A DNA stretch of 64,000 nt from an uncultured Pseudomonas sp. GTDB lineage: Bacteria; Pseudomonadota; Gammaproteobacteria; Pseudomonadales; Pseudomonadaceae. The stretch covers positions 12,158 through 76,157 of the forward strand of contig CALUCI010000003.1 of NCBI GenBank assembly GCA_943914515.1. The letters are read 5' to 3'. The notes beneath the pieces were generated by a model, which was not told where the DNA came from, made no database searches, and worked only from the letters and a program-made list of their open reading frames with translations. The position numbers and the translations under genes are program-made. Shown here in pieces: positions 35,281 to 44,709 of this stretch (position 1 is its first letter; every line of letters starts with the position of its first letter).

Positions 35281-35838
35281 ATGCAAGACGACGATTTTTC
35301 CCTGTTCAAGAGCGAAGTGCGCGGCGTCAAGCCGATCAAGCACGACCGCGCCGACACCGGCAAAACCAGACCCGACCGCAAGCAACTCGCCAGCCTGCGG
35401 CAGAACGCGACCGTGCGCAGCGACCAGACCGTGGTCGATGGCCTGTCCGACCAGTTCGTCATCGACGTAGGCCCGGAAGACGACCTGCACTGGAGCCGTG
35501 ACGGCGTCCAGGAAAGCCAGATGCGCAAACTCAAGCTGGGGCAGATCGGCTTCGAGGGCAGCCTCGACCTGCACGGCATGAGCGTCGAAAAGGCCCGGGA
35601 AACCCTCTGGGCGTTTCTCGCCGAAGCCACCCGTTTCGAAGTCCGCTGCGTGCGCGTCACCCACGGCAAGGCCGTGCGTCTGGACGGCAAGCGGCCAATG
35701 ATCAAGAGCCACGTCAACACCTGGCTGCGCCAGCACCCGCAAGTGCTCGGCTTCACCTCTTGCCAGGCCAGGCACGGCGGTGCCGGCGCGGTGTATGTGA
35801 TGCTGCGCCGGACCATGCTCGAAGGTCGCGACGAGTAA
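35281..35838 (+). CDS. Smr-domain protein (possible DNA/RNA endonuclease)
   Basis: The 185-residue protein has a C-terminal Smr domain (about 95-180) with the signature LDLHGMSVEKARE and the 'THGKAVR' motif, followed by 'WLRQHPQVLGFTSCQARHGGAGAVYVML'-type block split across the end. Smr domains are nicking or RNA-processing nucleases; the stand-alone YdaL/SmrA type occurs widely in gammaproteobacteria. The N-terminal 90 residues are polar and unstructured. ATG 35281 is chosen because upstream sequence lacks a ribosome-binding site. Confidence 0.9.
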   Translation: MQDDDFSLFKSEVRGVKPIKHDRADTGKTRPDRKQLASLRQNATVRSDQTVVDGLSDQFVIDVGPEDDLHWSRDGVQESQMRKLKLGQIGFEGSLDLHGMSVEKARETLWAFLAEATRFEVRCVRVTHGKAVRLDGKRPMIKSHVNTWLRQHPQVLGFTSCQARHGGAGAVYVMLRRTMLEGRDE

Positions 35839-35907
35839 CACCGCACTTGCGGCGCCGCGACAGCCGCCGTACCCTTCGCGTTTGCGAAATACACCACAGG
35901 TAGATCC

Positions 35908-36453
35908 ATGTCCCTGGAACAGAACTACACCGCAATCCTTGGCCAGCTCGGCGAGGATGTCTCCCGCGAAGGCCTGCTCGACACGCCAAAGCGGGCCGCG
36001 AAGGCCATGCAGTACCTTTGCCGCGGTTACAACCAAACCCTCGAGGAAGTGACCAACGGCGCGTTGTTCAGCTCCGACAACAGCGAAATGGTCCTGGTCA
36101 GGGATATCGAGCTGTACTCGCTGTGCGAGCATCACCTGCTGCCTTTCATCGGCAAGGCGCATGTCGCCTATATCCCGAATGGCAAGGTGCTGGGCCTGTC
36201 GAAGGTGGCGCGAATCGTCGACATGTTCGCTCGCCGCCTGCAGATCCAGGAAAACCTCAGCCGCCAGATCGCCGAGGCCGTGCAACAGGTGACCGGTGCC
36301 GTGGGTGTGGCGGTGGTCATCGAAGCCAAGCACATGTGCATGATGATGCGCGGTGTCGAGAAGCAGAACTCCTCGATGATCACCTCGGTGATGTTGGGCG
36401 AGTTCCGCGAAAACGCCGCAACTCGCAGCGAGTTTCTCAGCCTGATCAAGTAA
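35908..36453 (+). CDS. folE: GTP cyclohydrolase I
   Basis: The 181-residue enzyme converts GTP to dihydroneopterin triphosphate, the first step of folate synthesis. The Zn-binding '[10 protein letters not shown]' and the later '[12 protein letters not shown]' contain the ligands Cys, His and Cys. Length is typical of pseudomonad FolE, and the type is the zinc-dependent (I-A) class. It follows the Smr gene by 69 bp on the same strand. Confidence 0.96.
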   Translation: MSLEQNYTAILGQLGEDVSREGLLDTPKRAAKAMQYLCRGYNQTLEEVTNGALFSSDNSEMVLVRDIELYSLCEHHLLPFIGKAHVAYIPNGKVLGLSKVARIVDMFARRLQIQENLSRQIAEAVQQVTGAVGVAVVIEAKHMCMMMRGVEKQNSSMITSVMLGEFRENAATRSEFLSLIK

Positions 36454-36512
36454 TCGGGCGCGTCACACGAGCCGACCTGTCCAGGTCGGCTTTTTCTTTG
36501 TCAGGAGTTGCC

Positions 36513-36884
36513 ATGATCGTCAAAGCACTGCGGGTCGGCCTCGGCCAGGTGATCGTCTTTCTCGACTGGGTAAGCCGCCCGTCCAAGCTCAAACGCGATC
36601 CTGCCGCCCAGGCCCGGGTCGAGGAACAAGCCCGTGGGCTGAGCCTGTACCAGTTCCACGCCTGCCCGTTCTGCGTCAAGACCCGCCGCACGCTGCACCG
36701 CCTGAACGTGCCGGTGACGCTGCGCGATGCGAAGAACAACGAGCAGGACCGCCAGACTCTGCTGAGCGAAGGCGGCAAGATCAAGGTACCGTGCCTGCGC
36801 ATCGAAGAAAACGGCAAGACCACCTGGATGTACGAATCCAAGGCGATCATCGAATACCTCGACCAGCGTTTTTCGGCGGCGTAG
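36513..36884 (+). CDS. Glutaredoxin/GST-N-terminal-like thiol protein
   Basis: The 123-residue protein has a hydrophobic N-terminal segment (about 4-20), possibly a membrane anchor, then a thioredoxin-fold domain with CPFC (C51, C54), 'KVPCLRIEENG' (cis-Pro) and 'YESKAIIEYL' typical of glutaredoxins and GST N-terminal domains. It probably uses glutathione for disulfide reduction. ATG 36513 follows CAGGAG. It is 59 bp after folE. Confidence 0.88.
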   Translation: MIVKALRVGLGQVIVFLDWVSRPSKLKRDPAAQARVEEQARGLSLYQFHACPFCVKTRRTLHRLNVPVTLRDAKNNEQDRQTLLSEGGKIKVPCLRIEENGKTTWMYESKAIIEYLDQRFSAA

Positions 36885-36906
36885 TCACGCTCCCACGGTT
36901 CCCCCC

Positions 36907-36973
36907 GTAGGAGCGGGTTCACCCGCGAGGCGGTTGTGGATTCCCCACGCATCGCGGGTAAACCCGCTCCTAC
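36907..36973. repeat. REP-type inverted pair, second sequence class
   Basis: GTAGGAGCGGGTTCACCCGCGA (36907 on) faces TCGCGGGTAAACCCGCTCCTAC (ends 36973). Each arm contains the small palindrome GCGGGTnnACCCGC. The core differs from the pair at 25190-25256 (GCGGCTGAAGCCGC), so two classes of the element are present. It lies between the glutaredoxin-like gene and the convergent GST gene. Confidence 0.88.
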
Positions 36974-36988
36974 GAAATTTAGGACTTA

Positions 36989-37591
36989 TCAGCCCACCAT
37001 CGGTACATGCCGTGGATGCGCCGCCACCCGCGCCAGCCACTCGCGCACCTTCGGGTAGCCACTCAGATCGAAGCCGCCCTCATGGGCCACATGGGTGTAG
37101 GCGTACAGTGCCACATCGGCAATCGAGTACTGCTCGCCTACCAGATACGGCGTCACTTCCAGTTGCCGCTCCATGACCCTCAGCGCCTTGTGGCCGCCCT
37201 TGTGCAGCTTGCGGTACTCGTCCAGGCGATCATCCGGCAGCCCCAGGTAAAACTGGATGAATCGCGCCACCGCGATGTACGGCTCGTGGCTGTACTGCTC
37301 GAAGAACTGCCATTGCAGCACCTGGGTGCGCAGGCGTGGCTCGGACAGCAGGAACTCGCTGCCCTCGGCAAGAAAGTTGAGAATCGCGTTGGACTCCCAC
37401 AGGCAGGTGCCATCCTCCAATTGCAACACCGGCACCTTGCCGTTGGGGTTCATCGCCAGAAACTCCGGCGTCTGCGTCTCGCCGTTGAGAATATCCACAG
37501 ACTGCCAGGTGTAGGGCAGGTCGAGCAGGCTCAGCATCAGCTTGATCTTGTAGCAGTTGCCCGACTGGTAATCCCCGTAGACCTTGTACAT
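36989..37591 (-). CDS. Glutathione S-transferase
   Basis: The 200-residue protein has an N-terminal thioredoxin-like domain ('YKVYGDYQSGNCYKIKLML', 'NPNGKVPVLQLEDG', 'LWESNAIL') and a helical C-terminal domain ('YSIADVALYAYTHVAHEGG'). A Ser in the first-strand region is the probable catalytic residue. It conjugates or reduces electrophiles with glutathione. It is divergent from benE, sharing 145 bp with an operator-like inverted repeat. Confidence 0.93.
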   Translation of the reverse strand: MYKVYGDYQSGNCYKIKLMLSLLDLPYTWQSVDILNGETQTPEFLAMNPNGKVPVLQLEDGTCLWESNAILNFLAEGSEFLLSEPRLRTQVLQWQFFEQYSHEPYIAVARFIQFYLGLPDDRLDEYRKLHKGGHKALRVMERQLEVTPYLVGEQYSIADVALYAYTHVAHEGGFDLSGYPKVREWLARVAAHPRHVPMVG

Positions 37592-37658
37592 CGCGCCCTC
37601 CCCTTTGAACCAGAACGAAACCGGCCACCATGGTTGGTGACTGTACGGCTAATTGCAA

Positions 37659-37678
37659 CGATTGCTGTATCGCAATCG
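37659..37678. promoter_or_regulatory. Operator-like inverted repeat CGATTGC-N6-GCAATCG
   Basis: A perfect 7-bp inverted repeat with a 6-nt spacer lies in the intergenic region between the divergent GST and benE genes (68 bp from the GST start and 59 bp from the benE start). It has the shape of a dimeric repressor site. No adjacent regulator gene is obvious. Confidence 0.5.
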
Positions 37679-37736
37679 GCAGCCCGTCGCACGGTAGCCT
37701 GAAAAATCTGCAAACACCTGTACTAAGGATTTCATC

Positions 37737-38930
37737 ATGTCCGACGCCACTTCCGTGCCTTTGCGGCCGCTGGCTGACTCCTCACCATCGGCAGTGGTCG
37801 CCGGTTTCATCGCCATGCTCACCGGCTACACCAGCTCACTGGTGCTGATGTTCCAGGCCGGCCAGGCGGCCGGACTGACCAGCGCGCAGATCTCTTCGTG
37901 GATCTGGGCGCTGTCCATCGGCATGGCGGTGTGCAGCATCGGCCTGTCGCTGCGCTACCGGACTCCGGTGACGGTGGCCTGGTCCACGCCCGGCGCGGCT
38001 TTGCTGATCACCAGCCTCGGCGGCGTGAGCTATGGCGAAGCCATCGGCGCCTACGTCACCTGCGCGATTCTGGTGGTGATCTGCGGCCTGACCGGCAGCT
38101 TCGAGCGCCTGGTCAGACGCATTCCGGCCTCCCTGGCGTCAGCGCTGCTGGCCGGGATTCTGTTCAAGATCGGCAGCGAAATCTTCGTGGCCGCCCAGCA
38201 CCGCACCACGCTGGTCCTGGGCATGTTCTTCAGTTACCTGCTGGTCAAACGCGTGTCGCCGCGCTACTCGGTGCTGGCGGCGCTGGTGGTCGGTACGGCG
38301 CTGTCCGGCGCCTTGGGCCTGCTGGACTTCAGCGGCTTTCGCCTGGAAGTGGCAACGCCGGTATGGACCACGCCAAGCTTCTCCCTCGCCGCGACCATCA
38401 GCATCGGCATTCCGTTGTTCGTGGTGGCGATGACCTCACAGAACATGCCGGGCGTCGCCGTCCTGCGTGCCGATGGCTATCAGGTGCCGGCCTCGCCGCT
38501 GATCTCGGTTACCGGCCTGGCCTCGCTGGTGCTCGCACCGTTCGGCGCCCACGGGGTCAACCTGGCGGCGATCAGCGCCGCGATCTGCACCGGGCCGCAT
38601 GCCCATGAAGACCCGAAAAAGCGCTATACCGCTGCGGTCTGGTGCGGGATTTTCTACGGCATCGCCGGCACCTTCGGCGCCACCCTGGCCGCCCTGTTCG
38701 CTGCACTGCCCAAGGAACTGGTGCTGTCGATTGCCGCACTGGCGCTGTTCGGTTCGATCATGAATGGCTTGAGCGTGGCAATGAACGAGGCCAGGGAACG
38801 CGAAGCGGCACTGATCACCTTCATGGTCACCGCCTCGGGCTTCACTCTGTTTTCCATCGGCTCGGCATTCTGGGGCATCGTCGCCGGGGTGCTGACGCTG
38901 CTGATCCTGAACTGGCGCAAGACCGCCTGA
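37737..38930 (+). CDS. benE: Benzoate/H+ symporter BenE family
   Basis: The 397-residue protein has about 12 transmembrane segments and begins with 'SPSAVVAGFIAMLTGYTSSLVLMFQA', the BenE family start. It contains 'WSTPGAALLI' and 'SQNMPGVAVLRADGYQVP'. The family imports benzoate and related aromatic acids by proton symport. No ben catabolic genes are nearby, so the physiological substrate is open. It is divergent from the GST gene. Confidence 0.92.
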   Translation: MSDATSVPLRPLADSSPSAVVAGFIAMLTGYTSSLVLMFQAGQAAGLTSAQISSWIWALSIGMAVCSIGLSLRYRTPVTVAWSTPGAALLITSLGGVSYGEAIGAYVTCAILVVICGLTGSFERLVRRIPASLASALLAGILFKIGSEIFVAAQHRTTLVLGMFFSYLLVKRVSPRYSVLAALVVGTALSGALGLLDFSGFRLEVATPVWTTPSFSLAATISIGIPLFVVAMTSQNMPGVAVLRADGYQVPASPLISVTGLASLVLAPFGAHGVNLAAISAAICTGPHAHEDPKKRYTAAVWCGIFYGIAGTFGATLAALFAALPKELVLSIAALALFGSIMNGLSVAMNEAREREAALITFMVTASGFTLFSIGSAFWGIVAGVLTLLILNWRKTA

Positions 38931-38951
38931 ACGGCAGCCGGATCTGCACCC

Positions 38952-40898
38952 TCAGATCCGGAAGTGCCCGACCATCCCTTTCAATTCGGCACCCAACTGC
39001 GCCAGCTCGATACTTGAGCTGGCGTTGCCTTGCATGGCCATCGCCGACTGATCGACGCTGCTGCGGATGTGCGTGACACTGCGGCTGATCTCTTCGGCCA
39101 CCGAACTCTGCTGCTCCGCCGCCGCCGCGATCTGCTGGTTCATCTGCTGAATCAACGAGACTGCAGCGGCGATGCTGCCCAGCGCACTTTCGGTCTGCAG
39201 GGTGTCGGCCACCGCCAGCTTGACCAGTTCGCCGCTGTCCTGAATCTGCGCCACCGACGCCTGGGCATTGGCGCGCAGGCTGCTGACCAGTCGCTCGATT
39301 TCACCGGTGGACTGCTGGGTGCGCTGTGCCAGCGCCCTGACCTCATCGGCCACCACCGCAAAGCCGCGGCCCTGCTCGCCGGCGCGGGCGGCCTCGATGG
39401 CGGCGTTGAGCGCCAGCAAGTTGGTCTGTTCGGCGACACTCTTGATCACCTCCAGTACCGAGCCGATGTGCTGGATCTCCGCACTGAGGCTTTCGATGCT
39501 GTGGCTGGCGGAGTCGGCGGCGCCAGCCAGGCGCTCGATGCGCTGCATGCTCTGGCGCACCACGCGCTGCCCGCTTTCGACTTTGTCGTCCGCCGACTGG
39601 GCTGCCTGCGCAGCCTCTTCGGCATCGCGGGCCACACTGTGCACGGTGCTGGTCATCTGCTGCATCGCCGTGGCGACCTGGTCGGTTTCTTCTTTCTGGC
39701 TGCTGACTTCACGGTTGGTCTGCTCGGTCACCGCCGACAGCGTGTGGGCATTGCTTGCCAGCTTGTCGATCCCGGCCTGCAACCCACTGACGATGCCGCT
39801 CAGCCCGCTGCCCATCTGCTGCATCGCCGCCAGAAGCTGGCCGACTTCGTCGTGACGGTCGACGCTGATTTCGCCGCGCAGGTCGCCGGCGGCAATTTCC
39901 CGCGCACGGGCAATCACCCGGCGCAGCGGCACAACAATCGCGCGGGTGATCAGGATCGCCGCGACCACGCCCACCAGCAGCGCCAGCAACGACGACAGCA
40001 GGATCAGCAAGGCATTGCGCTTCAACTCGGCCTGCATTGATGCGTCGATGCGCGCATTGATCTGCTCGACCCGGGTCGTGACCTGCTGGGCCCGTGCCTG
40101 CAACTGCTGACGTAGCTGGTCTTCGCGGGCAAGCAGGTCGGTGTATTCGCCAAGCTTTTCGCCGAAACTGGCGATATGCGTGGTCACTTCGCCAAGCACG
40201 CTCTGGTAACCCGGGTCCTGCACGCTTTGCTTGAGTTGCGCGGCCAGCGCCGCCGCCTGTTCCGCCTGTTCGATACGGCCCTGGCGCATTTCCTCGGCAC
40301 CCTTGCGGTTCTGCTCCAGGCGCAGGCGCGCTTCGTCCATCGCCAGCAGCATCAGCCGCGCCACCTGGGCGACCTGCCCTGCCTGCTCGACGAACTCGGC
40401 GCCTTTCTGGCCCTGGGAATCCTTCAGCGTCCAGGTGCCGTCATCGGCCAGCCCGGACTGCAGGACATCGAGGTTGTTGGCCACGCTGGACACCGACCAA
40501 CTGGCCATGTCCAGCGCCAGCTCCTTGGCCTGGGTCAGCTCGACGAACTGATCGAATGCCTCGCGGTACGCGCTCAAGGCAGCCCCCACGTCACTGCCGG
40601 CCAGTTCCGGCAACTGCCCGATCTGGCTGTTCAGGGCCTCGACGCCTTTGCGCAAGGCCTCGGCATCCGCGGGGTTGGAGCGCTGGGCGAAACGCTGCTC
40701 GTGCAGGCGCAGGGCAAGCGCGGCATCGTTGAACGCGGTCATCTGCTTCAGCCCGTCCACACGCTGGCCCAAACCGTACAGCGCAGCAATCCCGATGGCC
40801 GCCACCACGGCGGTCAGCATCAGTACCAGAGTGAATCCAAGCCCCAGCTTGCGGGCCATGCCCAGGTTGGCAAAACCACCACTTGCGCCTGACTTCAT
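38952..40898 (-). CDS. Methyl-accepting chemotaxis protein with large helical ligand-binding domain
   Basis: The 648-residue chemoreceptor has TM1 at about 14-36, a ~250-residue all-helical periplasmic domain suggestive of the helical bimodular (HBM) type, TM2 at about 285-310, a HAMP domain, and a cytoplasmic signalling domain whose hairpin tip contains '[32 protein letters not shown]'-type sequence (about residues 480-520). HBM receptors of Pseudomonas (McpS type) sense organic acids such as TCA intermediates. The start complementary to 40896-40898 is used; a further upstream ATG is not supported. Confidence 0.92.
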   Translation of the reverse strand: MKSGASGGFANLGMARKLGLGFTLVLMLTAVVAAIGIAALYGLGQRVDGLKQMTAFNDAALALRLHEQRFAQRSNPADAEALRKGVEALNSQIGQLPELAGSDVGAALSAYREAFDQFVELTQAKELALDMASWSVSSVANNLDVLQSGLADDGTWTLKDSQGQKGAEFVEQAGQVAQVARLMLLAMDEARLRLEQNRKGAEEMRQGRIEQAEQAAALAAQLKQSVQDPGYQSVLGEVTTHIASFGEKLGEYTDLLAREDQLRQQLQARAQQVTTRVEQINARIDASMQAELKRNALLILLSSLLALLVGVVAAILITRAIVVPLRRVIARAREIAAGDLRGEISVDRHDEVGQLLAAMQQMGSGLSGIVSGLQAGIDKLASNAHTLSAVTEQTNREVSSQKEETDQVATAMQQMTSTVHSVARDAEEAAQAAQSADDKVESGQRVVRQSMQRIERLAGAADSASHSIESLSAEIQHIGSVLEVIKSVAEQTNLLALNAAIEAARAGEQGRGFAVVADEVRALAQRTQQSTGEIERLVSSLRANAQASVAQIQDSGELVKLAVADTLQTESALGSIAAAVSLIQQMNQQIAAAAEQQSSVAEEISRSVTHIRSSVDQSAMAMQGNASSSIELAQLGAELKGMVGHFRI

Positions 40899-41029
40899 TG
40901 CTCGCCGTCCTCTCGCCCTGACCCTGGAAAACTCACTGGATAACCAAGGGTGCAGAGTGGCAACGGCGCCGGTGACAGCACAAGTCACCGGCGCCGGAAT
41001 AATGGCCAAAAGCTACGGCATCGTCGTTT

Positions 41030-42442
41030 TCAGGAAGCTGGAGGTCGTCGCGGCGACACTCGGCCAACCGCCTGAAAAAACGCTTGAGCACGCACATCCT
41101 GGGCATAGGCGACATTGATCCGCAGCCAGTCGCTGTCGGCACCTTGCGGATCGAAGGCAGACCCCGGCGACAGCAGCACGCCTTCAGCTTGGGCGACCCG
41201 CTGCAGGTGAGCGGCGTCGATGCCGGGAAAGCGGGTCCAGACGAACATCCCGCCGTAGGGCTCGGCAAACACCTCCCAGCCATTGGCCTCAAGCATCCGC
41301 AAGGCGCTGGCCATGTGCTGGGCCAGACGTACACGCAGGCGCTGCACGCTCTTGCGGTACACCCCGCTGGCAAGCAACTGGGCGACCACCTGCTCGGCGA
41401 AGCGCGAGGTGCCAATCCCGGTGACCATTTTCACTTCTGCCAGCCGCGCTATCAGCTCGCCCTCGGCGACCACATAGCCGACCCGCAACGAGCTGCTCAG
41501 GGTCTTGGAGAGGCTCGCCAGGTAAATCACCCGCTGCTGGCTGTCGAGGCTGACCAGGCGAGTGGCCTGACTGTCCTGGAAATCGGCGTAGATATCGTCC
41601 TCGATGATGCGCAGATCATATTCACCGGCCAGTTCCAGCAGGCGCTGGGCGACCTGCGGGCTGAGGCTGGTCCCGGTGGGATTGTGGTAGAGGCTGTTGA
41701 TGAACAGAAATCCCGGCCGGTGCTCACGCAACAGCCGGGTCATCACGTCAAGATCGGGGCCACTCGCGGTGCGCGGCACTTCAAGCATGCGCACGCCATG
41801 CAGGCGCAGCAGGTTGTAGAGGTTGTAGTAGCCGGGGCTTTCCACCAGCACGGTATCGCCGGGCTTGAGCAAGGTCCGCACCAACAGGTCGAGGCCGTGG
41901 CTGGCGCCTTGGGTGGTGAGGATCTGCTCGGGCAGCACCTGCAACCCCAGCAAGCCCAGACGCTTGCGCACCTGCTGGCGCAACGCGGTCAGGCCTAGCG
42001 GCGGGCCGTAGCCGAACAGATCGTGCTCGGCGCCGCGGCTGACCTGACGGATCGCCAGGGCAATTTCCTCGCTTTGTCGCCAGTTGTCGGGCAGCCAGCC
42101 ACAGCCCAGGCGCAGCAGGTCTTCCTGCTCGTCACTGAACAACCGCCAACGGCCGTCCACGCCCTCGTCCCAGTGCGGTTCTTCGGCAAACGGCGCCTGG
42201 CCCTTGCGCTCGGCGACGAAAAAGCCGACTCCGTGGCGCGCCTCCAGCCAGCCCTGGGAAACCAGTCGATCGTAGGCCTCGATGGCACAGGACTGGCTGA
42301 CTTCCTGCTCTCGGGCCAGATGACGGATCGACGGCAAGCGGCTGCCGGGACGCAGGCGCTGCGCAGTGATCCAGCCTTGCAGGCCTTCGCTCAGTTGCTG
42401 CACCAGCGGGGTCGGCCGTTGGCGATCGAGGTCGAGTTTCAT
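41030..42442 (-). CDS. MocR/PdxR-family regulator (GntR HTH plus aminotransferase fold)
   Basis: The 470-residue protein has an N-terminal GntR winged-helix domain (about 1-75, 'LRPGSRLPSIRHLAREQEVS') and a class I aminotransferase-like domain (about 110-460) with a PLP-lysine region 'LASLSKTLSSSLRVGYV'. MocR regulators use PLP or its adducts as effector. It is divergent from the MFS gene at 42559, its probable target, over a 116-bp interval containing an inverted repeat. Confidence 0.92.
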   Translation of the reverse strand: MKLDLDRQRPTPLVQQLSEGLQGWITAQRLRPGSRLPSIRHLAREQEVSQSCAIEAYDRLVSQGWLEARHGVGFFVAERKGQAPFAEEPHWDEGVDGRWRLFSDEQEDLLRLGCGWLPDNWRQSEEIALAIRQVSRGAEHDLFGYGPPLGLTALRQQVRKRLGLLGLQVLPEQILTTQGASHGLDLLVRTLLKPGDTVLVESPGYYNLYNLLRLHGVRMLEVPRTASGPDLDVMTRLLREHRPGFLFINSLYHNPTGTSLSPQVAQRLLELAGEYDLRIIEDDIYADFQDSQATRLVSLDSQQRVIYLASLSKTLSSSLRVGYVVAEGELIARLAEVKMVTGIGTSRFAEQVVAQLLASGVYRKSVQRLRVRLAQHMASALRMLEANGWEVFAEPYGGMFVWTRFPGIDAAHLQRVAQAEGVLLSPGSAFDPQGADSDWLRINVAYAQDVRAQAFFQAVGRVSPRRPPAS

Positions 42443-42448
42443 GACTGT

Positions 42449-42475
42449 ACTGTTTGCTGCGTTTGGCCGAACAGT
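42449..42475. promoter_or_regulatory. Inverted repeat ACTGTT-N15-AACAGT between MocR and MFS genes
   Basis: ACTGTT (42449-42454) and AACAGT (42470-42475) form an inverted repeat just upstream of the MocR start, with an extra ACTGT copy at 42444-42448. MocR regulators commonly bind short repeats in the shared divergent promoter, so this is a candidate operator. Confidence 0.45.
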
Positions 42476-42558
42476 TAATCACAAATGCCGGCGAGCTGTG
42501 CCTTTTCGCCTGCGGCTACGCGTTCGAGAATTGCGCCTGTCATTACCAGGAGCTGCCG

Positions 42559-43728
42559 ATGATTACCCGCCAAGCGTGCGCCACACTGGCTTTCGCCCTG
42601 TGCCTGATCACTTTTGCCGTCAATCTGCAGGCGCCGCTGTACACCGCTTACGCGGCGCTGTCTGGCCAAGGCGCGGCGGCCACTGCGGTGGCGTTTTCCG
42701 GTTATGTCGTGGGCGTGTTGCCGGTGCTGCTGTTGCTCGGCGGCCTGGCTGATCGGGTCGGCCACAAGCCGTTGATCGTCGCGGCACTCGGTCTGTCGAT
42801 GGCGGCTACATTGCTGATGCTGTTGGCTCCCGGCCTGACCACGCTGGCCTTCGCCCGAACCCTGCTGGGTATCGGCACCGCACTGGCGTCGGCCACCGGC
42901 ACCGCCTACATGGGCGAATTGATGCACAACGGCGACAGCCGTGCTGCGGCAAACCGGGTCACCGCCAGCACCTCGCTGGGCTTCGGCCTCGGCGCCGCGG
43001 CTACCAGCCTGTTTCTGCTGCAAGGTCCGACATTGGCGCCTGGCAGCTTCCATCTGCAATTGGCTCTGGCGTTGATCGCCCTGCTCGTGGTGCTGCGCCT
43101 GCCCGACCCGGCGCCACGTCGCAACACCGCGCTGTTGCGCCTGCCGTTTTATCCGGTCGGCAGCCTGCCCTTTGGCTTCGCGATTCTGCTGGCGTGGGCT
43201 TGCGTCGGCCTGGTGATCGCACTGATGCCGTCGATCCTCGCGCAGCATCACCTGGCCAACTGGTCGGGGCTGTCGACGTTTTGCGTGATCAGCTGTGGTC
43301 TGCTGTTCCAGCCGCTGGCACGGCGCATGTCCCCTCCCCGCTCCACCGGCCTTGGCCTGCTGGTGCTGCCCTGCAGTTACGCCTTGCTGGCCTGGGGCGC
43401 GCACAGCGGCAACCTGACAGCGGTACTGGCGGGCGCTATCGGCGCCAGCAGTGCCTGCTACGGTTTCATCTATCTGGGAGGACTGTCAGCGGTGAATGCC
43501 CTGGCGGGTGCAGAGAAAACCCGGGCCAGCGCCGGATTCTTCCTGCTGGCGTACATGGGCTTCAGCCTGCCGGTGATCTTCACCGGCCTGCTGGCCGACC
43601 GCTTCGGCGCGGGCACCGCCCTGGGTCTGTTCGGTGCCTTGCTGCTGGCCGGCTGCCTGCTGGTCGCCGGCGCTCTGCTGCGCGCGGCCAGAAACACTGC
43701 GATTCAGGCGCTGCTCAGCGTCAGATAG
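42559..43728 (+). CDS. MFS transporter, target of the divergent MocR gene
   Basis: The 389-residue protein has about 12 transmembrane segments and the MFS loop 'GGLADRVGHKPLIV' after TM2. ATG 42559 follows CAGGAGCTGCC; a longer open frame to 42454 runs antisense to the regulatory region and is not used. It is an inner-membrane transporter of unknown substrate, probably an exporter. It is convergent with the SDR gene at 43721, overlapping by 8 bp. Confidence 0.9.
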   Translation: MITRQACATLAFALCLITFAVNLQAPLYTAYAALSGQGAAATAVAFSGYVVGVLPVLLLLGGLADRVGHKPLIVAALGLSMAATLLMLLAPGLTTLAFARTLLGIGTALASATGTAYMGELMHNGDSRAAANRVTASTSLGFGLGAAATSLFLLQGPTLAPGSFHLQLALALIALLVVLRLPDPAPRRNTALLRLPFYPVGSLPFGFAILLAWACVGLVIALMPSILAQHHLANWSGLSTFCVISCGLLFQPLARRMSPPRSTGLGLLVLPCSYALLAWGAHSGNLTAVLAGAIGASSACYGFIYLGGLSAVNALAGAEKTRASAGFFLLAYMGFSLPVIFTGLLADRFGAGTALGLFGALLLAGCLLVAGALLRAARNTAIQALLSVR

Positions 43729-44482
43729 CCGTGGCCCCACCATCTACCGCCAGCGCCTGGCCGGTGGTGAAGGCGGCGCCATCGCTGCACAGGTAGAGCA
43801 CCGCGCTGGCGATTTCTTCGACCTTGCCAATGCGCCCGACCGGGTGCATTGCGGCGGCGAACTCCGCCTTGCGCGGATCGGCCTCGTAGGCGCGGCGAAA
43901 CATGTCGGTATCGATTACTGCCGGGCAGACCGCGTTGACCCGGATCTTCTTCTTGGCATATTCGATGGCGGCGGATTTGGTCAGGCCGATCACCGCGTGC
44001 TTGGACGCACTGTAGATACTCATCTTCGGCGCCGCGCCCAGACCGGCGACAGATGCGGTGTTGACGATGGCGCCGCCGCCCTGGGCCATGATCAGCGGCA
44101 ACTGGTACTTCATGCACAGCCATACGCCCTTGACGTTGACACCCATGATCGCGTCGAACTCGGCTTCGCTGCCCTCGGACAGACGGCCCTGCTCGATCTC
44201 GATGCCGGCGTTGTTGAAGGCATAGTCGAGGCGGCCGTAAGCCTCGACGGTTCGGGCGAGCAACTGCTGGACATCGGCATCCAGGGTGACGTTGCAGGGC
44301 ACGAAAATCGCCTCGCCACCGGCTGCGCGGATCAATTCGACCGTGGCCTCGCCGCCGGCTGCGTCCAGGTCGGCGACGACCACTTTCAAGCCCTCTGCCG
44401 CAAAGGCCTGGGCCGTCGCACGGCCAATACCCGCCGCAGCCCCGGTGACCAGGGCAACCTGGCCGGAAAACGTCATGCTCAT
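43721..44482 (-). CDS. SDR-family oxidoreductase
   Basis: The 253-residue classical SDR has GAAAGIG at the N-terminus, 'NNAGIE', a Ser in 'NTASVAG' and YSASK. It ends with 'TTGQALAVDGGATAI', typical of short-chain dehydrogenases of the glucose/3-oxoacyl type. The start is taken at the ATG complementary to 44480-44482 because AGGAG precedes it; an ATG at 44497 overlaps that ribosome-binding site. Substrate unknown. Confidence 0.92.
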   Translation of the reverse strand: MSMTFSGQVALVTGAAAGIGRATAQAFAAEGLKVVVADLDAAGGEATVELIRAAGGEAIFVPCNVTLDADVQQLLARTVEAYGRLDYAFNNAGIEIEQGRLSEGSEAEFDAIMGVNVKGVWLCMKYQLPLIMAQGGGAIVNTASVAGLGAAPKMSIYSASKHAVIGLTKSAAIEYAKKKIRVNAVCPAVIDTDMFRRAYEADPRKAEFAAAMHPVGRIGKVEEIASAVLYLCSDGAAFTTGQALAVDGGATAI

Positions 44483-44497
44483 CGATAGCTCCTGCAA

Positions 44498-44709
44498 GAG
44501 ATGGAAAGCGTGGCGAGAGTCTAGTCAGCCACTGCCAGGGTTGGGCAGCATCATCAAAATCCCGGTTGAAGCACTATGCAGCCAGGTGATTATCCGCAAC
44601 CAGTGACATCACCCCGCTCGATAGTCGGGTATTCGCCGCGACGACCGCACTTGCCGAGCGAGCCTCGAAGGTCTATCACAAAGCTTTTGCCCAACCTTGC
44701 GAGGCTTCC
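44498..44709. other. Divergent intergenic region; no gene seen
   Basis: A 212-bp interval upstream of both the SDR and the CurA-like gene. No clear gene, repeat or terminator seen. Confidence 0.35.
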
